47,649 nt of DNA from Alkalihalobacterium chitinilyticum (GCF_029028005.1 NZ_JAOTPO010000027.1:1-47649); one strand, 5' to 3'. Positions 17,224 through 25,982 are shown, counted from the first letter of the stretch. Numbers and translations: made by a program. Notes: a model not told the origin generated them from the letters alone.

Positions 17224-18150
17224 GTGGAAGCGATGATTTCAGTGAACAAGATCGGAAAATATTTTAAGGACAAGAAAGTTCTTCATGAAATTTCGTTTGA
17301 CGTACATAAGGGAGAAATTATGGCGATCCTTGGGCCAAATGGTGCAGGGAAATCAACGACGATTCGAAATATTATGGGGATTATGTATCCGGATGAGGGA
17401 GATATTTCATTTCGCCAGCATCAGGGTGTTCCACGGAATAAAATTGGTTATTTACCTGAAGAACGTGGATTATATAAAAATGTAAAGGTCATGGATATCC
17501 TTTTATATTTGGCCGACCTGAAAGATTACCCGCTAAAAAAAGCCAAGCAGCGCGCATTAGAATACTTGAAAAAATTTGATCTTGAAGGAAAAGAGAATGT
17601 GTTAGTAGAAGAGCTATCAAAAGGGATGGGGCAAAAGGTACAATTTATCGCTTCGATCCTTCATGAGCCTGAACTCTTAATTTTAGATGAGCCATTTTCA
17701 GGATTGGACCCGGTAAGTCAGGAGTTATTTAAAGACGAAATTCGTCAATTAGCCAAACAAGGAACGGCAATTTTATTATCATCCCATCAGATGAATTTAG
17801 TAGAAGAAATGGCCGATCGTTTGTTTATGATTTCTAAAGGGCAAAAAGTCATCTATGGCACGATGGATGAGGTGAAAATGGAGTATGCCAACTTCAAATG
17901 TACGATTAGAGGTCATAATGAGCGTTCGATGTTAGAAGGGCTACCAGATGTGGAACGGATGAAGCAAAGTGATAATACGTCAATTCTTTATTTATCCAAA
18001 CATGTTCATCCAGCAACATGGCTAAAAAACTTACCCGATGACGTGTCTATTCAAGAATTAGTCTTTGATCGAATTACACTTCATGAAATATTTATTGATG
18101 TGGCCAATGGAAAAAATTTAATGATGGAGGCAGGTGAGATGGATGCATAA
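17224..18150 (+). CDS. ABC transporter ATP-binding protein (NatA/YhaQ-like)
   Basis: The protein is 308 aa. It has Walker A GPNGAGKST (37-45), signature LSKGMGQKV, Walker B ELLILDEPFSGLDP and switch His in LLSSHQM. A C-terminal domain of about 90 residues (from about 220) is typical of DrrA/NatA-type exporters (ends LHEIFIDVAN). It energises the permease encoded next, with which it overlaps by 8 bp. GTG start after AAAGGGG. Substrate class by homology memory: sodium or antibiotic/peptide efflux; sequence alone does not decide it. Confidence 0.92.
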   Translation: MEAMISVNKIGKYFKDKKVLHEISFDVHKGEIMAILGPNGAGKSTTIRNIMGIMYPDEGDISFRQHQGVPRNKIGYLPEERGLYKNVKVMDILLYLADLKDYPLKKAKQRALEYLKKFDLEGKENVLVEELSKGMGQKVQFIASILHEPELLILDEPFSGLDPVSQELFKDEIRQLAKQGTAILLSSHQMNLVEEMADRLFMISKGQKVIYGTMDEVKMEYANFKCTIRGHNERSMLEGLPDVERMKQSDNTSILYLSKHVHPATWLKNLPDDVSIQELVFDRITLHEIFIDVANGKNLMMEAGEMDA

Positions 18151-19384
18151 CACGTGGAAGGTTGCTAGATGGGAGATTAAAAGAAACATGAAAAATAAAA
18201 CCTATTTAATCGGGTTATTATCCACTCCGATTATTTTTATTGCCTTTATGTTTTTAGGTAGCTTGTTTGGTAGTTCAAATGATGAAAGAATGACTCACGT
18301 TTTGGTCAATGATCAAGTGGGAATCTTCAATGAACTAGAAGCAGTAGCAAGTGAAAGTGAATTAAATTGGAACATGGCTCAAACGGACGTGACAGAAGCA
18401 GAGGTGTTAGAGGAATTAACCACTAGAGAAGACACCGCCTTTATTTTTATTGATGAGCGAGGAATCAATGAAGGTGTGGTTTCTGTTTATACGAGTGAAG
18501 AAATCGATGTATTCTTTCATAATCAGCTTCAAGTTTTAGCCGCGCCAATTCAAGCTAAACAATTGGAAACGCTTGATTTGTCTGTAGAAGAGTTAGCCCC
18601 TTTTTTACGTGGTGTCACATTTATGGATGAAACGATGGCTGAAGAAGAATTCGGAGCAACGGAAGGCGAAGAACTAGTAGCCTCAGATAGTGGGAGTTTC
18701 ATGGAACGGCTTGTGCCCGGAGCATTTGCTGGATTTATCATGATTTCCATTGTTTTTACGGGTATGGCGATTTTCCAAAGTGCCTCTCAGGAGAAGAAGG
18801 ATAAATTGGCAGAAATTATTTTGTCTTCTTTAACACCATCTGAATTAATGCAAGGAAAAATTGTCGGCTATTTTGTCTTAGGTGTGATTCAGTCCATCGT
18901 TTCAATTATTGTTATCCTACCATTCTTAATTGGAAGATTTGATTTACCAATACTAGAATATTTATTCGTACCGGAATTAGTGGTGTTACTTACGATTGCG
19001 GTCCTTGGCTTCTTGTTGTTTGCTGCCATTTTTGTAGGAATTGGCGCGACGATGGAAGACATTGGGACAGCAGGCAATTTCCAAGGGATGGTTATGATGT
19101 TGCCGTTTTCACCGGCGATCTTTATTGGTCCGATTTTAAGCGACCCGAGTGGCTTATTTGCTCAAATTGGTAGCTACATCCCTTTTACTAGCCCTGGGGT
19201 GCTCATTCTACGCCTGACTTTGTTAGAAGAGTGGCCATGGATGGAAGTCATCATCGCCATTGTAATTTTAATTTTGAGTGTTTGGTTCTTTATGAAACTA
19301 GCAGGAAAAATCTTCAAGGTCGGTATTTTATTGTACGGGAAAAACGCAACGCCAGGCGAAATTATTAAATGGCTGCGTGTATAG
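18143..19384 (+). CDS. ABC-2 type permease (NatB/YhaP-like)
   Basis: The protein is 413 aa from ATG 18143 (AGGTGA upstream); a GTG at 18134 is possible. The N-terminal helix (KTYLIGLLSTPIIFIAFMFLG) is followed by a large extracytoplasmic domain (about 45-195, with acidic stretches), then five or six helices with QSASQEKKDKLAEIILSS and SGLFAQIGSYIPFTSPGVL. This is the layout of the YhaP/NatB exporters. It works with the ATPase upstream, and the operon is closed by a terminator at 19412-19446. Confidence 0.9.
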   Translation: MHNTWKVARWEIKRNMKNKTYLIGLLSTPIIFIAFMFLGSLFGSSNDERMTHVLVNDQVGIFNELEAVASESELNWNMAQTDVTEAEVLEELTTREDTAFIFIDERGINEGVVSVYTSEEIDVFFHNQLQVLAAPIQAKQLETLDLSVEELAPFLRGVTFMDETMAEEEFGATEGEELVASDSGSFMERLVPGAFAGFIMISIVFTGMAIFQSASQEKKDKLAEIILSSLTPSELMQGKIVGYFVLGVIQSIVSIIVILPFLIGRFDLPILEYLFVPELVVLLTIAVLGFLLFAAIFVGIGATMEDIGTAGNFQGMVMMLPFSPAIFIGPILSDPSGLFAQIGSYIPFTSPGVLILRLTLLEEWPWMEVIIAIVILILSVWFFMKLAGKIFKVGILLYGKNATPGEIIKWLRV

Positions 19385-19411
19385 CGTTAAATCATGGCTT
19401 TAAAGCGATGA

Positions 19412-19446
19412 GGAAAAGGAACTGTCAAAACAGTTCCTCCTTTTCT
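19412..19446 (+). terminator. Terminator of the ABC exporter operon
   Basis: AGGAACTG pairs with CAGTTCCT around TCAAAA, extended by the surrounding purine and pyrimidine tracts (GAGGAAA and CTCCTTTTC), with a short T run. Confidence 0.8.
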
Positions 19447-19528
19447 TGTATGCACTAGGGGTTAGGTGCGTTATTTTTCGAGTACCGTTTGTTATTAAGG
19501 TTATAGTTGTTCTATAGGAGGTGTTTGA

Positions 19529-19909
19529 ATGAAAATCCTTGAAAAGGTTATAACAGCAATACTTTCTGGAATCGTATTTTCATTAGGTTTAGCATTCTTG
19601 AACGGTTCCATGGAGTATTTTATAGTTTACTTGATGTTTTCTGGAACTATTTTTTTAACTGGTGGCATTCTTTTTTCATTACTTGCCGATGTTATCCTAG
19701 AAAAGGTTAAAGCAAACAAGTATCTACTTTCCCTTGTAATCTATGGAATTGGTGGGGTTATAGTTAATTTTTTCTTTTATATCGGGCTCTATAATGAAGG
19801 GTTTGTAGGTGAAACTCTTAGTATGTTGTTACTTGGTATAATAGCCTCTTTATTATTTTTGCATATATTGCTAGTTATCAAGAAGATATTAAAGAATTTA
19901 GTTGGTTAA
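19529..19909 (+). CDS. Four-helix membrane protein of unknown function
   Basis: The protein is 126 aa with ATG 19529 behind TAGGAGGTG. Four hydrophobic helices lie at about 8-26, 28-52, 66-86 and 96-118; loops are short and the C-terminus is basic (KKILKNL). No signature is recognised. It resembles many small Bacillus integral membrane proteins. It is followed at once by a decayed small membrane gene. Confidence 0.65.
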   Translation: MKILEKVITAILSGIVFSLGLAFLNGSMEYFIVYLMFSGTIFLTGGILFSLLADVILEKVKANKYLLSLVIYGIGGVIVNFFFYIGLYNEGFVGETLSMLLLGIIASLLFLHILLVIKKILKNLVG

Positions 19910-19929
19910 AAGCAGCCTCTTTTTTTTAG

Positions 19930-20073
19930 TTCTTTTTAGGATTAGTAATGCTAATGGTAGGTATATAATCCAGTCGTTGGATTGTGATCGGAAGCTTCCT
20001 TGGTGTTGGTGGTGGAATGATAATGGGGAGTATCTCCTATTTTTTACTAAGAAAAATCATTAACCTAGCATAG
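19930..20073 (+). pseudogene. Decayed copy of a small two-helix membrane protein gene
   Basis: The frame reads FFLGLVMLMVGI-stop-SSRWIVIGSF and ends in a normal TAG at 20071. It aligns with the intact gene at 39368 (FFIGLVLFMTGVYLSIHWILIGSI). The internal TAA at 19966 replaces the Tyr codon of that protein, and no start codon with a ribosome site is left. A degraded paralogue is therefore the likely explanation. Confidence 0.65.
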
Positions 20074-20132
20074 TAAGTTGTCGTGGGAATCACTCATCAA
20101 ATTTGACGCCTATTAGAAAGTAGGGATAACAA

Positions 20133-20681
20133 TTGGAAATAACAAGAGTTAGAAATGAACTATCTGTAAAAGGTAAAAATGGGGTTGGCTTTTTATTGTC
20201 TGCTGTTGTCATTTGGTCAATGATTACAATTATATTTTTACAACCAATAGAAACACACCAAAAAAACATTTATATGTTATTTTCAACAGGTTTAATGTTC
20301 CCATTATCTGTTGGAATTTCTTCATTAATTCACGCTGATTGGAGACTTAAAAATAATCCATTAGGTGATTTAGGTTTATATTTAAATCTGGCTCAAGTTA
20401 TCTATTTTCCAATCCTTTTTTGGGGGATAATAACTAGTCCAAGTGATGCTATCCTATTCTTTGCAATAATAACAGGGGCACATTTTTTTCCTTATGGTTG
20501 GTTTTATAATGCCAAACCTTTTTATGTAATGGCTCCAATTATTTCACTTGTAATATTCTTTTTGGGTTTATATTTAAAAGGGGAAGATTTGTGGTTAATT
20601 CCATTATCTATGATAATACTAATTTTGTTATTAATTTTATGGCTCATCATAGATTATAAGAGGAAATCTTCGATGAAATAA
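20133..20681 (+). CDS. Multi-pass membrane protein (DUF7010-like)
   Basis: The protein is 182 aa with a TTG start at 20133 (weak site TAGGGAT). It is cytosolic for about 18 residues (EITRVRNELSVKGKNG), then has about five helices. The stretch GAHFFPYGWFYNAKPF in the second half is the best family mark and is found in the YfiX-neighbour/DUF7010-type membrane proteins as I remember them. The function is unknown. It is convergent with the pair at 20833-21426, with which it shares a bidirectional terminator. Confidence 0.65.
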   Translation: MEITRVRNELSVKGKNGVGFLLSAVVIWSMITIIFLQPIETHQKNIYMLFSTGLMFPLSVGISSLIHADWRLKNNPLGDLGLYLNLAQVIYFPILFWGIITSPSDAILFFAIITGAHFFPYGWFYNAKPFYVMAPIISLVIFFLGLYLKGEDLWLIPLSMIILILLLILWLIIDYKRKSSMK

Positions 20682-20785
20682 GTTTTGAATATTGGATGCG
20701 TTAGTGGAACTAGTACGTAAAACCTCTTCATATGGCTGGAGTTGAATAAATGCTCCTATTTTTTATAGAAACGATGAGCATATGG

Positions 20786-20819
20786 AAAAGAAGTTACTAT
20801 TTGAAGTAACTTCTTTTGT
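20786..20819. terminator. Bidirectional terminator between convergent genes
   Basis: AAAAGAAGTTAC pairs perfectly with GTAACTTCTTTT; A-rich and T-rich flanks allow it to work on both strands for the genes ending at 20681 and 20833. Confidence 0.85.
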
Positions 20820-20832
20820 CTTAAATGATGAG

Positions 20833-21225
20833 CTAGGTAATTTTAGAATAGATAACCATCGTACCTGGGATAGCGATAATCATTATGGAAAAAAGTAATT
20901 CAAGCACTTGACTTGCATTAAGCGTTAAAGGCCCGAATGAGCTGGTTAGTAAATAAAGAATTAAAATTGCTCCAAATAGTATAAAGTAATTAACTGTCAT
21001 TGCTTTTCCAATAATAGACTTAGCTCGTTCATCCTTTGGAAATAGATGTGGAAATAGGTAAGCATACATAAGTTGAGCTATCCCTATAGCAAATATAATG
21101 ATTGAAACTGGAAACACACCGTTGATAATATAGTTGAAATTTAAGTAAATACCTAATCCTGTTAGGAGTATACCTAGAAAATAATAGGTGATTTGATTTT
21201 TTTTCACATTATTAGTTATGGTCAT
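20833..21225 (-). CDS. Four-helix membrane protein paired with an HTH regulator
   Basis: The protein is 130 aa with four hydrophobic helices (about 12-28, 33-52, 73-92 and 102-124) and a charged loop LFPKDERAKSIIGKAM between the second and third. This is the architecture of small membrane proteins (DUF2178-like) encoded with a short XRE regulator in many Firmicutes. It starts 3 bp after the regulator's stop, so they are one operon. Its role is probably to be the effector or partner of the regulator, but this is inference. Confidence 0.75.
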   Translation of the reverse strand: MTITNNVKKNQITYYFLGILLTGLGIYLNFNYIINGVFPVSIIIFAIGIAQLMYAYLFPHLFPKDERAKSIIGKAMTVNYFILFGAILILYLLTSSFGPLTLNASQVLELLFSIMIIAIPGTMVIYSKIT

Positions 21226-21228
21226 ATC

Positions 21229-21426
21229 CTATTCCCCTTCATAAATAAAAATATCTTCTATTTGACAATTAAATACATGAGACAATTTAAATGCTAATGT
21301 AATTGATGGATTATAGCGTCCTTTTTCAAGAGAAATGATGGTTTGCCTTGATACATTCAATTTTTCAGCTAGTTCATCTTGAGTCAAGCTATACTTTGAA
21401 CGCAAGTGCTTTATATTATTCTTCAT
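21229..21426 (-). CDS. Short XRE-family HTH regulator
   Basis: The protein is 65 aa and is almost entirely an HTH_3 domain: RSKYSLTQDELAEKLNVS, then RQTIISLEKGRYNPSITLAF, then KLSHVFNCQIEDIFIYEGE. This is the YozG/YvaP-like class of minimal repressors. It is the first gene of a two-gene operon with a membrane protein. Two 16-bp direct repeats overlap the promoter in front of it, which points to autorepression. Confidence 0.9.
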   Translation of the reverse strand: MKNNIKHLRSKYSLTQDELAEKLNVSRQTIISLEKGRYNPSITLAFKLSHVFNCQIEDIFIYEGE

Positions 21427-21442
21427 AATATCACCTTTAATT

Positions 21443-21496
21443 GTTAAGTTAACTTTACGTTAAGTACACTTTACATTTACTTGGAATAAAAGTCAA
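21443..21496 (-). promoter_or_regulatory. SigA promoter with two operator repeats
   Basis: On the minus strand, TTGACT (21496-21491) and TAAAGT (21473-21468) are separated by 17 bp. Two abutting 16-bp direct repeats (21443-21458 and 21459-21474, GTTAAGTNNACTTTAC) each contain an AAGT-NN-ACTT palindrome. One of them covers the -10 box. This fits an autorepressed promoter. Confidence 0.75.
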
Positions 21497-21696
21497 GTAT
21501 CCTTTACACGTATTAAATTAAAGGGACCGTTTTTTTCAATAGATTTAATCAACTATTTTGTGCTAATGAAGCAGATTAATAAAATAGTATTTTTATCAAA
21601 GATAAATTTTAATTCTACTTGAAGGGAGGAGAATAGATGAACATGTTCCAGTAATGGGTAAACGAACGAATAAAACACGTATAGGAGTGGAGGCGT

Positions 21697-21801
21697 ATGA
21701 CAGAATTGATAAAATGTAAAAAGTGTGATCACACCATTCTAAAAGAAGGACTTCTAGGCATTAATGGTTATGCTAATGTGAGAAGCTTAGATAAGATATA
21801 G
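21697..21801 (+). CDS. Short Cys-rich peptide or gene remnant (34 aa)
   Basis: ATG 21697 follows GGAGTGGAGG. The peptide MTELIKCKKCDHTILKEG carries one CxxC pair, like the first half of a zinc ribbon; the second pair is missing before the TAG. It may be a truncated zinc-ribbon gene. The stretch 21475-21696 upstream holds only the minus-strand promoter and short A/T-rich sequence. Confidence 0.4.
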   Translation: MTELIKCKKCDHTILKEGLLGINGYANVRSLDKI

Positions 21802-21803
21802 AT

Positions 21804-22091
21804 GTGTCTAGGATAATAATTGTAGATGGAAGTACTGGATATATGAAAATAATTGATGACCACGCTGTTATTGAGAGTTTTATCGATGAAATAAAGGATA
21901 TCAAGTTTATACCAGAAGATAATCAAGAAGTCGGAGTTGGCTGGCGTTACTCCATTACTCTATCCCAAGATGACGAATATACATTTCAGTTTGGGCTAAC
22001 GCAAGTAAATGATAACTACTATTATACAGTACCTGATATTCACCCGATTGTTGATAAGTTTTATAATATAGTTGATGTCCAAGAGGATTAA
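21804..22091 (+). CDS. Hypothetical acidic protein (95 aa), possibly truncated
   Basis: The frame starts at GTG 21804 with no clear ribosome site, so the true start is uncertain (ATG 21843 is another choice). The product is acidic and mixed alpha/beta: DDHAVIESFIDEIKDIKFIP, then paired strands WRYSITLSQDDEYTFQFGLT. This looks like the C-terminal half of small Bacillus cytosolic proteins such as those with DUF5301-like sheets, but I do not assign a family. It could be the remains of a longer gene. Confidence 0.5.
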   Translation: MSRIIIVDGSTGYMKIIDDHAVIESFIDEIKDIKFIPEDNQEVGVGWRYSITLSQDDEYTFQFGLTQVNDNYYYTVPDIHPIVDKFYNIVDVQED

Positions 22092-22212
22092 TCGTAACTC
22101 TTTTATTCAACAAAGTGCAATAGCTTAATAAAAGGCTATCGCTGTTCAGCTAGCAAAGCTGGTATTTTAACAGCTTTAATGGTACAAGACGAAAAAAGAA
22201 GGGGGGATTGGC

Positions 22213-22635
22213 TTGTTTACTAAAAAAAATGTTGTAATCATTATTTTAACCATTGTCTTCTTGGGAATGGTCTCGATTCCTTTTGCCTTTATTTATGTCC
22301 TTAATAATGGGAATCCTTATCACAAGTATCTTGTAAACAAATATATTCCTTCACATTTAGAAGAAATGGGTTATAGTGACGAGGATATATTGAAACAATC
22401 GTATATGGAAACAAAACATACGATTAATAATAGTGTGTATCATGGTCATTACAAAGTGATTTTCAAAGATGAACCTCAATTGGAATACCTGTATGGGGTG
22501 ACAAAGAGAGGGAAAAATGTTGTGCAATTTTGTGAAAAAGAAACATTAATTACGAGTAATACATATGGAGAAATGAAGACAGAAAAAACCAATCACAGTG
22601 AAAAGAAATGTATAGGCTATTTAGATAACAGATAA
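22213..22635 (+). CDS. DUF3139-like membrane-anchored protein
   Basis: The protein is 140 aa with TTG 22213 right after GAAGGGGGGA. It has one N-terminal helix (about 5-29), then NGNPYHKYLVNKYIPSHLEEMGYSDEDI, which is the typical opening of DUF3139 proteins (an N-P...KY...LEE.GY block). The outside domain is soluble and contains two Cys near the C-terminus (QFCEKET and KKCIGYL) that could pair. The function of the family is unknown. Confidence 0.75.
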   Translation: MFTKKNVVIIILTIVFLGMVSIPFAFIYVLNNGNPYHKYLVNKYIPSHLEEMGYSDEDILKQSYMETKHTINNSVYHGHYKVIFKDEPQLEYLYGVTKRGKNVVQFCEKETLITSNTYGEMKTEKTNHSEKKCIGYLDNR

Positions 22636-22741
22636 AACTATGAAATTCAAGTAACGGGCAGCATTAGTTGAGGATTTGTTGCAAATGGTAGTTCCTATTG
22701 TTGTAGCAAGAGGATAAATACTAAAGTTGGTGATTATGTCT

Positions 22742-23407
22742 ATGTCAGAATGGCTGCAAGGTGGACCTTTTCTTGAAGTAAGTTTTTTAATGGAGATAAG
22801 AGAAGATCAAAAGAAACTCGTTAATTTAATATTAAATAATCTATCGCTTCTACCAGAAAAGATAGAATTAGTTGATGAGAATATCGATGAAAAGATAGAT
22901 TGTTTTCTTAAAGGGGAACCGTTTGATGAGACTGACTCTACAACCCCAATGATGCACTTATTAAAATTACATTTGTACGTTCAGCTAACTAGAAGACGAA
23001 AAGCGACCTTGCAAATAGAAACGTTTTCTTCCAATGATCTATTGGTCAATTTTTGGTTCTATGGCTCAACCTCTGATGCTAAGGAATGGGGACAAATTGG
23101 TATTAACGAAGAGGAATATGTAGATTTTACAAACCTGCTTATCCATTTATTTTCGGTTTATCGTTTTAAAGTTGGCGGGATTGGGTTTGAGGTAAATGTC
23201 CTTGATTTATTTAATTCCACTGAAACATATCCGAACGAGTGTTACCAGTTTGAGAATATGTTACCTAACGATGTTCTACAAAATAGTTCCCATTTCATAC
23301 AACTGATCTGGAATGAAAAATACAAAAAAGTGAGTAATATCCCATTTAATTATAGGAAGCTTCATCACGAAGGCGTTCTGATTTCTTTAAGGAGTTTTGC
23401 AGATTAG
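22742..23407 (+). CDS. Hypothetical cytosolic protein (221 aa)
   Basis: ATG 22742 is preferred (GGTGAT 7 bases upstream); the frame stays open to TTG 22727. No signal peptide or membrane helix is present. It is acidic, with N-terminal helices (REDQKKLVNLILNNLSLLP) and a central beta-rich part (FWFYGSTSDAKEWGQIGI). The size and the neighbourhood of DUF3885 and DUF3997 genes recall orphan immunity-type proteins, but this is inference only. Family not recognised. Confidence 0.6.
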   Translation: MSEWLQGGPFLEVSFLMEIREDQKKLVNLILNNLSLLPEKIELVDENIDEKIDCFLKGEPFDETDSTTPMMHLLKLHLYVQLTRRRKATLQIETFSSNDLLVNFWFYGSTSDAKEWGQIGINEEEYVDFTNLLIHLFSVYRFKVGGIGFEVNVLDLFNSTETYPNECYQFENMLPNDVLQNSSHFIQLIWNEKYKKVSNIPFNYRKLHHEGVLISLRSFAD

Positions 23408-23472
23408 TAATTTAAGGTAACGCAGGTGATTTGTCACCAAGACTTATGCCTTAACGACTGTGAAGAACATAT

Positions 23473-23520
23473 ATGAAATATACTTGTCCTTGTTGTGGAT
23501 TTAAAACAGTAGATAAATGA
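23473..23520 (+). pseudogene. Remnant of a CPCC-type cysteine-rich protein gene
   Basis: The reading is MKYTCPCCGFKTVDK then TGA. The CPCCG opening is the mark of the small cysteine-rich CPCC family, normally about 70-100 aa with a second Cys motif. Here it stops after 15 residues and has no ribosome site, so it is probably a gene fragment. A small hairpin GGTGA-TTTG-TCACC lies at 23425-23438. Confidence 0.5.
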
Positions 23521-23572
23521 TTAGCAGCATACGCTAAGGAATTAATTATACTAAGGGGATTGAGGTTTGAAC

Positions 23573-24175
23573 ATGCAATTAGACAGGTATATGAAAGAGA
23601 AATTTCCGAATTTAGAACTGTGTTCACCTTTATTTTATAATTGGCCTATTGGTATCCGATTTGAATTAGAAAATAATGACTTGCAAAGTGAAAAGGAGTA
23701 TATAGAACATGTTTTGGCTCGTGCCAACAGCCTCTATGATGCTTTATTTGACTCTAGTGATGAAATGTATGTAGTTTCTAATGTTTATGATCAACGATTA
23801 AAGAAAAAAGGTTTCTTTCCGTCAATTGTAAAAAATAAAAAGGTATTATGGTCTATTACTTCTTATCCTATTATTAACCCATATCTAGATGATGACGAAC
23901 CTGTAGAGGAAAAAAAAGCGAATCGTATGATTTTAAAATGTCGTAAAAAAGATTTGAATAAAAATCTGATAAGGAAATATTTAGACAGCGAAGTGGCAGA
24001 ATTATTCCTTATTAATATCAACAAAGAATTGATTTACTATATTTATGATTCTAGAGGAAGTGATTTGGTTTCCGCCAAGTCGGAGACCATTCAGCCCTAT
24101 TATGAGCAATTTAATGATTGGATCTTAGATTATGACCGGGAAAAAATAGATAAAGTTTTTAAAGATGATAATTGA
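23573..24175 (+). CDS. DUF3885-domain protein
   Basis: The protein is 200 aa from ATG 23573 (an in-frame TTG at 23567 is possible). Family marks are the N-terminal LFYNWPIGIRFELE, the middle RANSLYDALFDSSDEMYVVS and the C-terminal block YYIYDSRGSDLVSA, QPYYEQFNDWILDYDREKID. DUF3885 proteins are common as singletons in Bacillus accessory regions; the function is not known. The protein is soluble. Confidence 0.82.
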   Translation: MQLDRYMKEKFPNLELCSPLFYNWPIGIRFELENNDLQSEKEYIEHVLARANSLYDALFDSSDEMYVVSNVYDQRLKKKGFFPSIVKNKKVLWSITSYPIINPYLDDDEPVEEKKANRMILKCRKKDLNKNLIRKYLDSEVAELFLININKELIYYIYDSRGSDLVSAKSETIQPYYEQFNDWILDYDREKIDKVFKDDN

Positions 24176-24339
24176 GCTATGGAGGCGTTTCTGCAACAGC
24201 AGCAGAGCTTACGGATGTAGTAGGAAGTTTAGGCTGGAAAGGGACTTGCAATCTTATCCTTGTCATCATAACAGCTTTATCATTGCATCATATTTTACAT
24301 AAATTCAGTATGAAACGTAACGCCGAGCCCATCCTATAG
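24172..24339 (+). pseudogene. C-terminal fragment of an unidentified membrane protein gene
   Basis: An open frame from 24172 to TAG 24337 reads GGVSATAAELTDVVGSLGW followed by a helix NLILVIITALSLHHIL and a basic tail KFSMKRN. There is no start codon with a ribosome site, and the protein-like composition plus the terminal helix suggest the tail of a transporter-like gene whose front is gone. The family is not identified. Confidence 0.45.
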
Positions 24340-24356
24340 ATAGGAGGGACTTGATA

Positions 24357-25220
24357 ATGAAAAACATAGATTTTCGTTTAATAAAAACAAATGGTATTTC
24401 CTTACATATAGCTGTTGCAGGTCCAGAGGAAGGTCCTCTCGTTATCCTGCTTCACGGATTTCCTGAGTTTTGGTATGGATGGAGGAAGCAAATCAGTACA
24501 TTGGCAGAAGCGGGCTATCGTGTCATTGTTCCTGATCAGCGGGGCTATAATTTGAGCGAGAAGCCAACAGACGTGGAAGAGTATACGATCGATAAACTAA
24601 GGGATGATGTGATGGGCTTGATCGAGTTTTTTGGCAGGGAAAAGGCTACGATCATCGGCCATGACTGGGGAGCTTTAGTGGCATGGCATTTGGCCTCAAC
24701 ACGGTCGACCTACGTGGACAAGGTCATCCCAATTAATGTACCTCATCCAGCTATTTTTATGAGGAACGTGATCAAGCACCCGACCCAGATGTTTCGGAGT
24801 TCTTACATTTTATTTTTTCAAACACCGAAGATTCCGGAAAAGCTTCTATCGGCTAACCACTATCAGGCTATGAAAAATATGATGCGTATCTCCTCTAATA
24901 CCGGGGCTTTCACACACGAGGATCTTCAGCAATACGAAGCTGCGTGGTCCAAACGAAATGCCTTGACGAGTATGTTGAATTGGTACCGAGCAATAAGGGC
25001 GGGAACTATGGGGCAAATATCGAATGATCCAGTGACAGTACCTGTTCGAATGATCTGGGGAAGAAAAGATCATTTCTTACTGTTAATGCTTGCAAAAGAA
25101 AGCATGAAACTGTGCAAAGACGGAAAATTGACAATGGTACAAGAAGCGACGCACTGGATTCACCACGAACAGCCAGACGTATTAAATAAGCTAATTTTGA
25201 ATGCATTAAATGAGGCCTGA
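24357..25220 (+). CDS. Alpha/beta hydrolase, epoxide-hydrolase-like
   Basis: The protein is 287 aa from ATG 24357 (TAGGAGGG 8 bases upstream). The oxyanion block HGFPEFWYG (33-41) and nucleophile elbow GHDWGA with Asp103 are those of epoxide hydrolases and haloalkane dehalogenases rather than serine esterases. RGYNLSEKP follows the second strand. The acid is likely in IWGRKDHFLL and the base His in EATHWIHHEQP. It probably opens an epoxide or ester of a small molecule; the natural substrate is unknown. It is monocistronic, ended by a hairpin at 25222-25256. Confidence 0.9.
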   Translation: MKNIDFRLIKTNGISLHIAVAGPEEGPLVILLHGFPEFWYGWRKQISTLAEAGYRVIVPDQRGYNLSEKPTDVEEYTIDKLRDDVMGLIEFFGREKATIIGHDWGALVAWHLASTRSTYVDKVIPINVPHPAIFMRNVIKHPTQMFRSSYILFFQTPKIPEKLLSANHYQAMKNMMRISSNTGAFTHEDLQQYEAAWSKRNALTSMLNWYRAIRAGTMGQISNDPVTVPVRMIWGRKDHFLLLMLAKESMKLCKDGKLTMVQEATHWIHHEQPDVLNKLILNALNEA

Positions 25221-25221
25221 C

Positions 25222-25256
25222 AAAGCATGGGGAACTGTCTCCATGCTTCATTTTAA
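25222..25256 (+). terminator. Terminator of the hydrolase gene
   Basis: AAGCATGG pairs with CCATGCTT around a 10-base loop, then CATTTTAATT. The T run is imperfect. Confidence 0.7.
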
Positions 25257-25369
25257 TTATACATTTATAAATGTGGATATTTTAGGGATTTGGATATAAA
25301 AGTAATCTCTTTTCAAAGCTCTTCCGATATAATTGAGGTGAAGGTCGAGATAAAAAGGGGGAGATAAAT

Positions 25370-25846
25370 ATGAGAAAAATAATTAAGTTTCTGTTGTTTT
25401 CACTAATGGTAATGCTTTTATTAAGTGGGTGTAATTCAAATGCTACAGATACGAATGAAGATATTTTTCAATATAAAAATTCGTTTGTCGGTGATAACAA
25501 TGCAGTAGGAAACATTGCTAATCAGTTACCTGCAGCAGAGTATTTAAACGGTTTTGAACTGAAAACTAGCGAAGAACCGTATGGAATAATTCTGAATTAT
25601 GATAGCTTAGATTCAGACCAAGAGTACCGAGAAACTGTGATACACAATGCTACTTTTTTATTTACGTTAGTACAAAATGTCGATTGGATCACATTTAATT
25701 CGGATATAGACGAATATACAATTACGAAAGAACAACTGGAAGAGTGGTATGGTAAAGAATTAAGTGAAATCCAAACCGAAAATGAACTAAGAGAACTGAT
25801 AGAAGAAAACTTAGAAGACACAAATAAAATAAATCACTTATTCTAG
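25370..25846 (+). CDS. DUF4825-type lipoprotein
   Basis: The protein is 158 aa with ATG 25370 behind AAGGGGGAG. The lipobox is LLSGC with Cys21. The mature part begins with an acidic linker and then FQYKNSFVGDNNAVGNIANQLP, the family mark of DUF4825 proteins. The C-terminus is helical and acidic (EWYGKELSEIQTENELRELI). In other Bacilli such lipoproteins occur near BlaR-type or sigma genes; none is present here. The function is unknown. Confidence 0.85.
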   Translation: MRKIIKFLLFSLMVMLLLSGCNSNATDTNEDIFQYKNSFVGDNNAVGNIANQLPAAEYLNGFELKTSEEPYGIILNYDSLDSDQEYRETVIHNATFLFTLVQNVDWITFNSDIDEYTITKEQLEEWYGKELSEIQTENELRELIEENLEDTNKINHLF

Positions 25847-25982
25847 AACGGAGTGCGTTAATTCAGTAGAATTAACGCTTTTATGTTGGAGTTATAATGT
25901 AGCAAATAATTTTTCGTGGTAATATAAGAGTATTAGCTGTTAAATTATGTATTTTTTGTGTTGTATAAAGTTCGAAAAGGGA

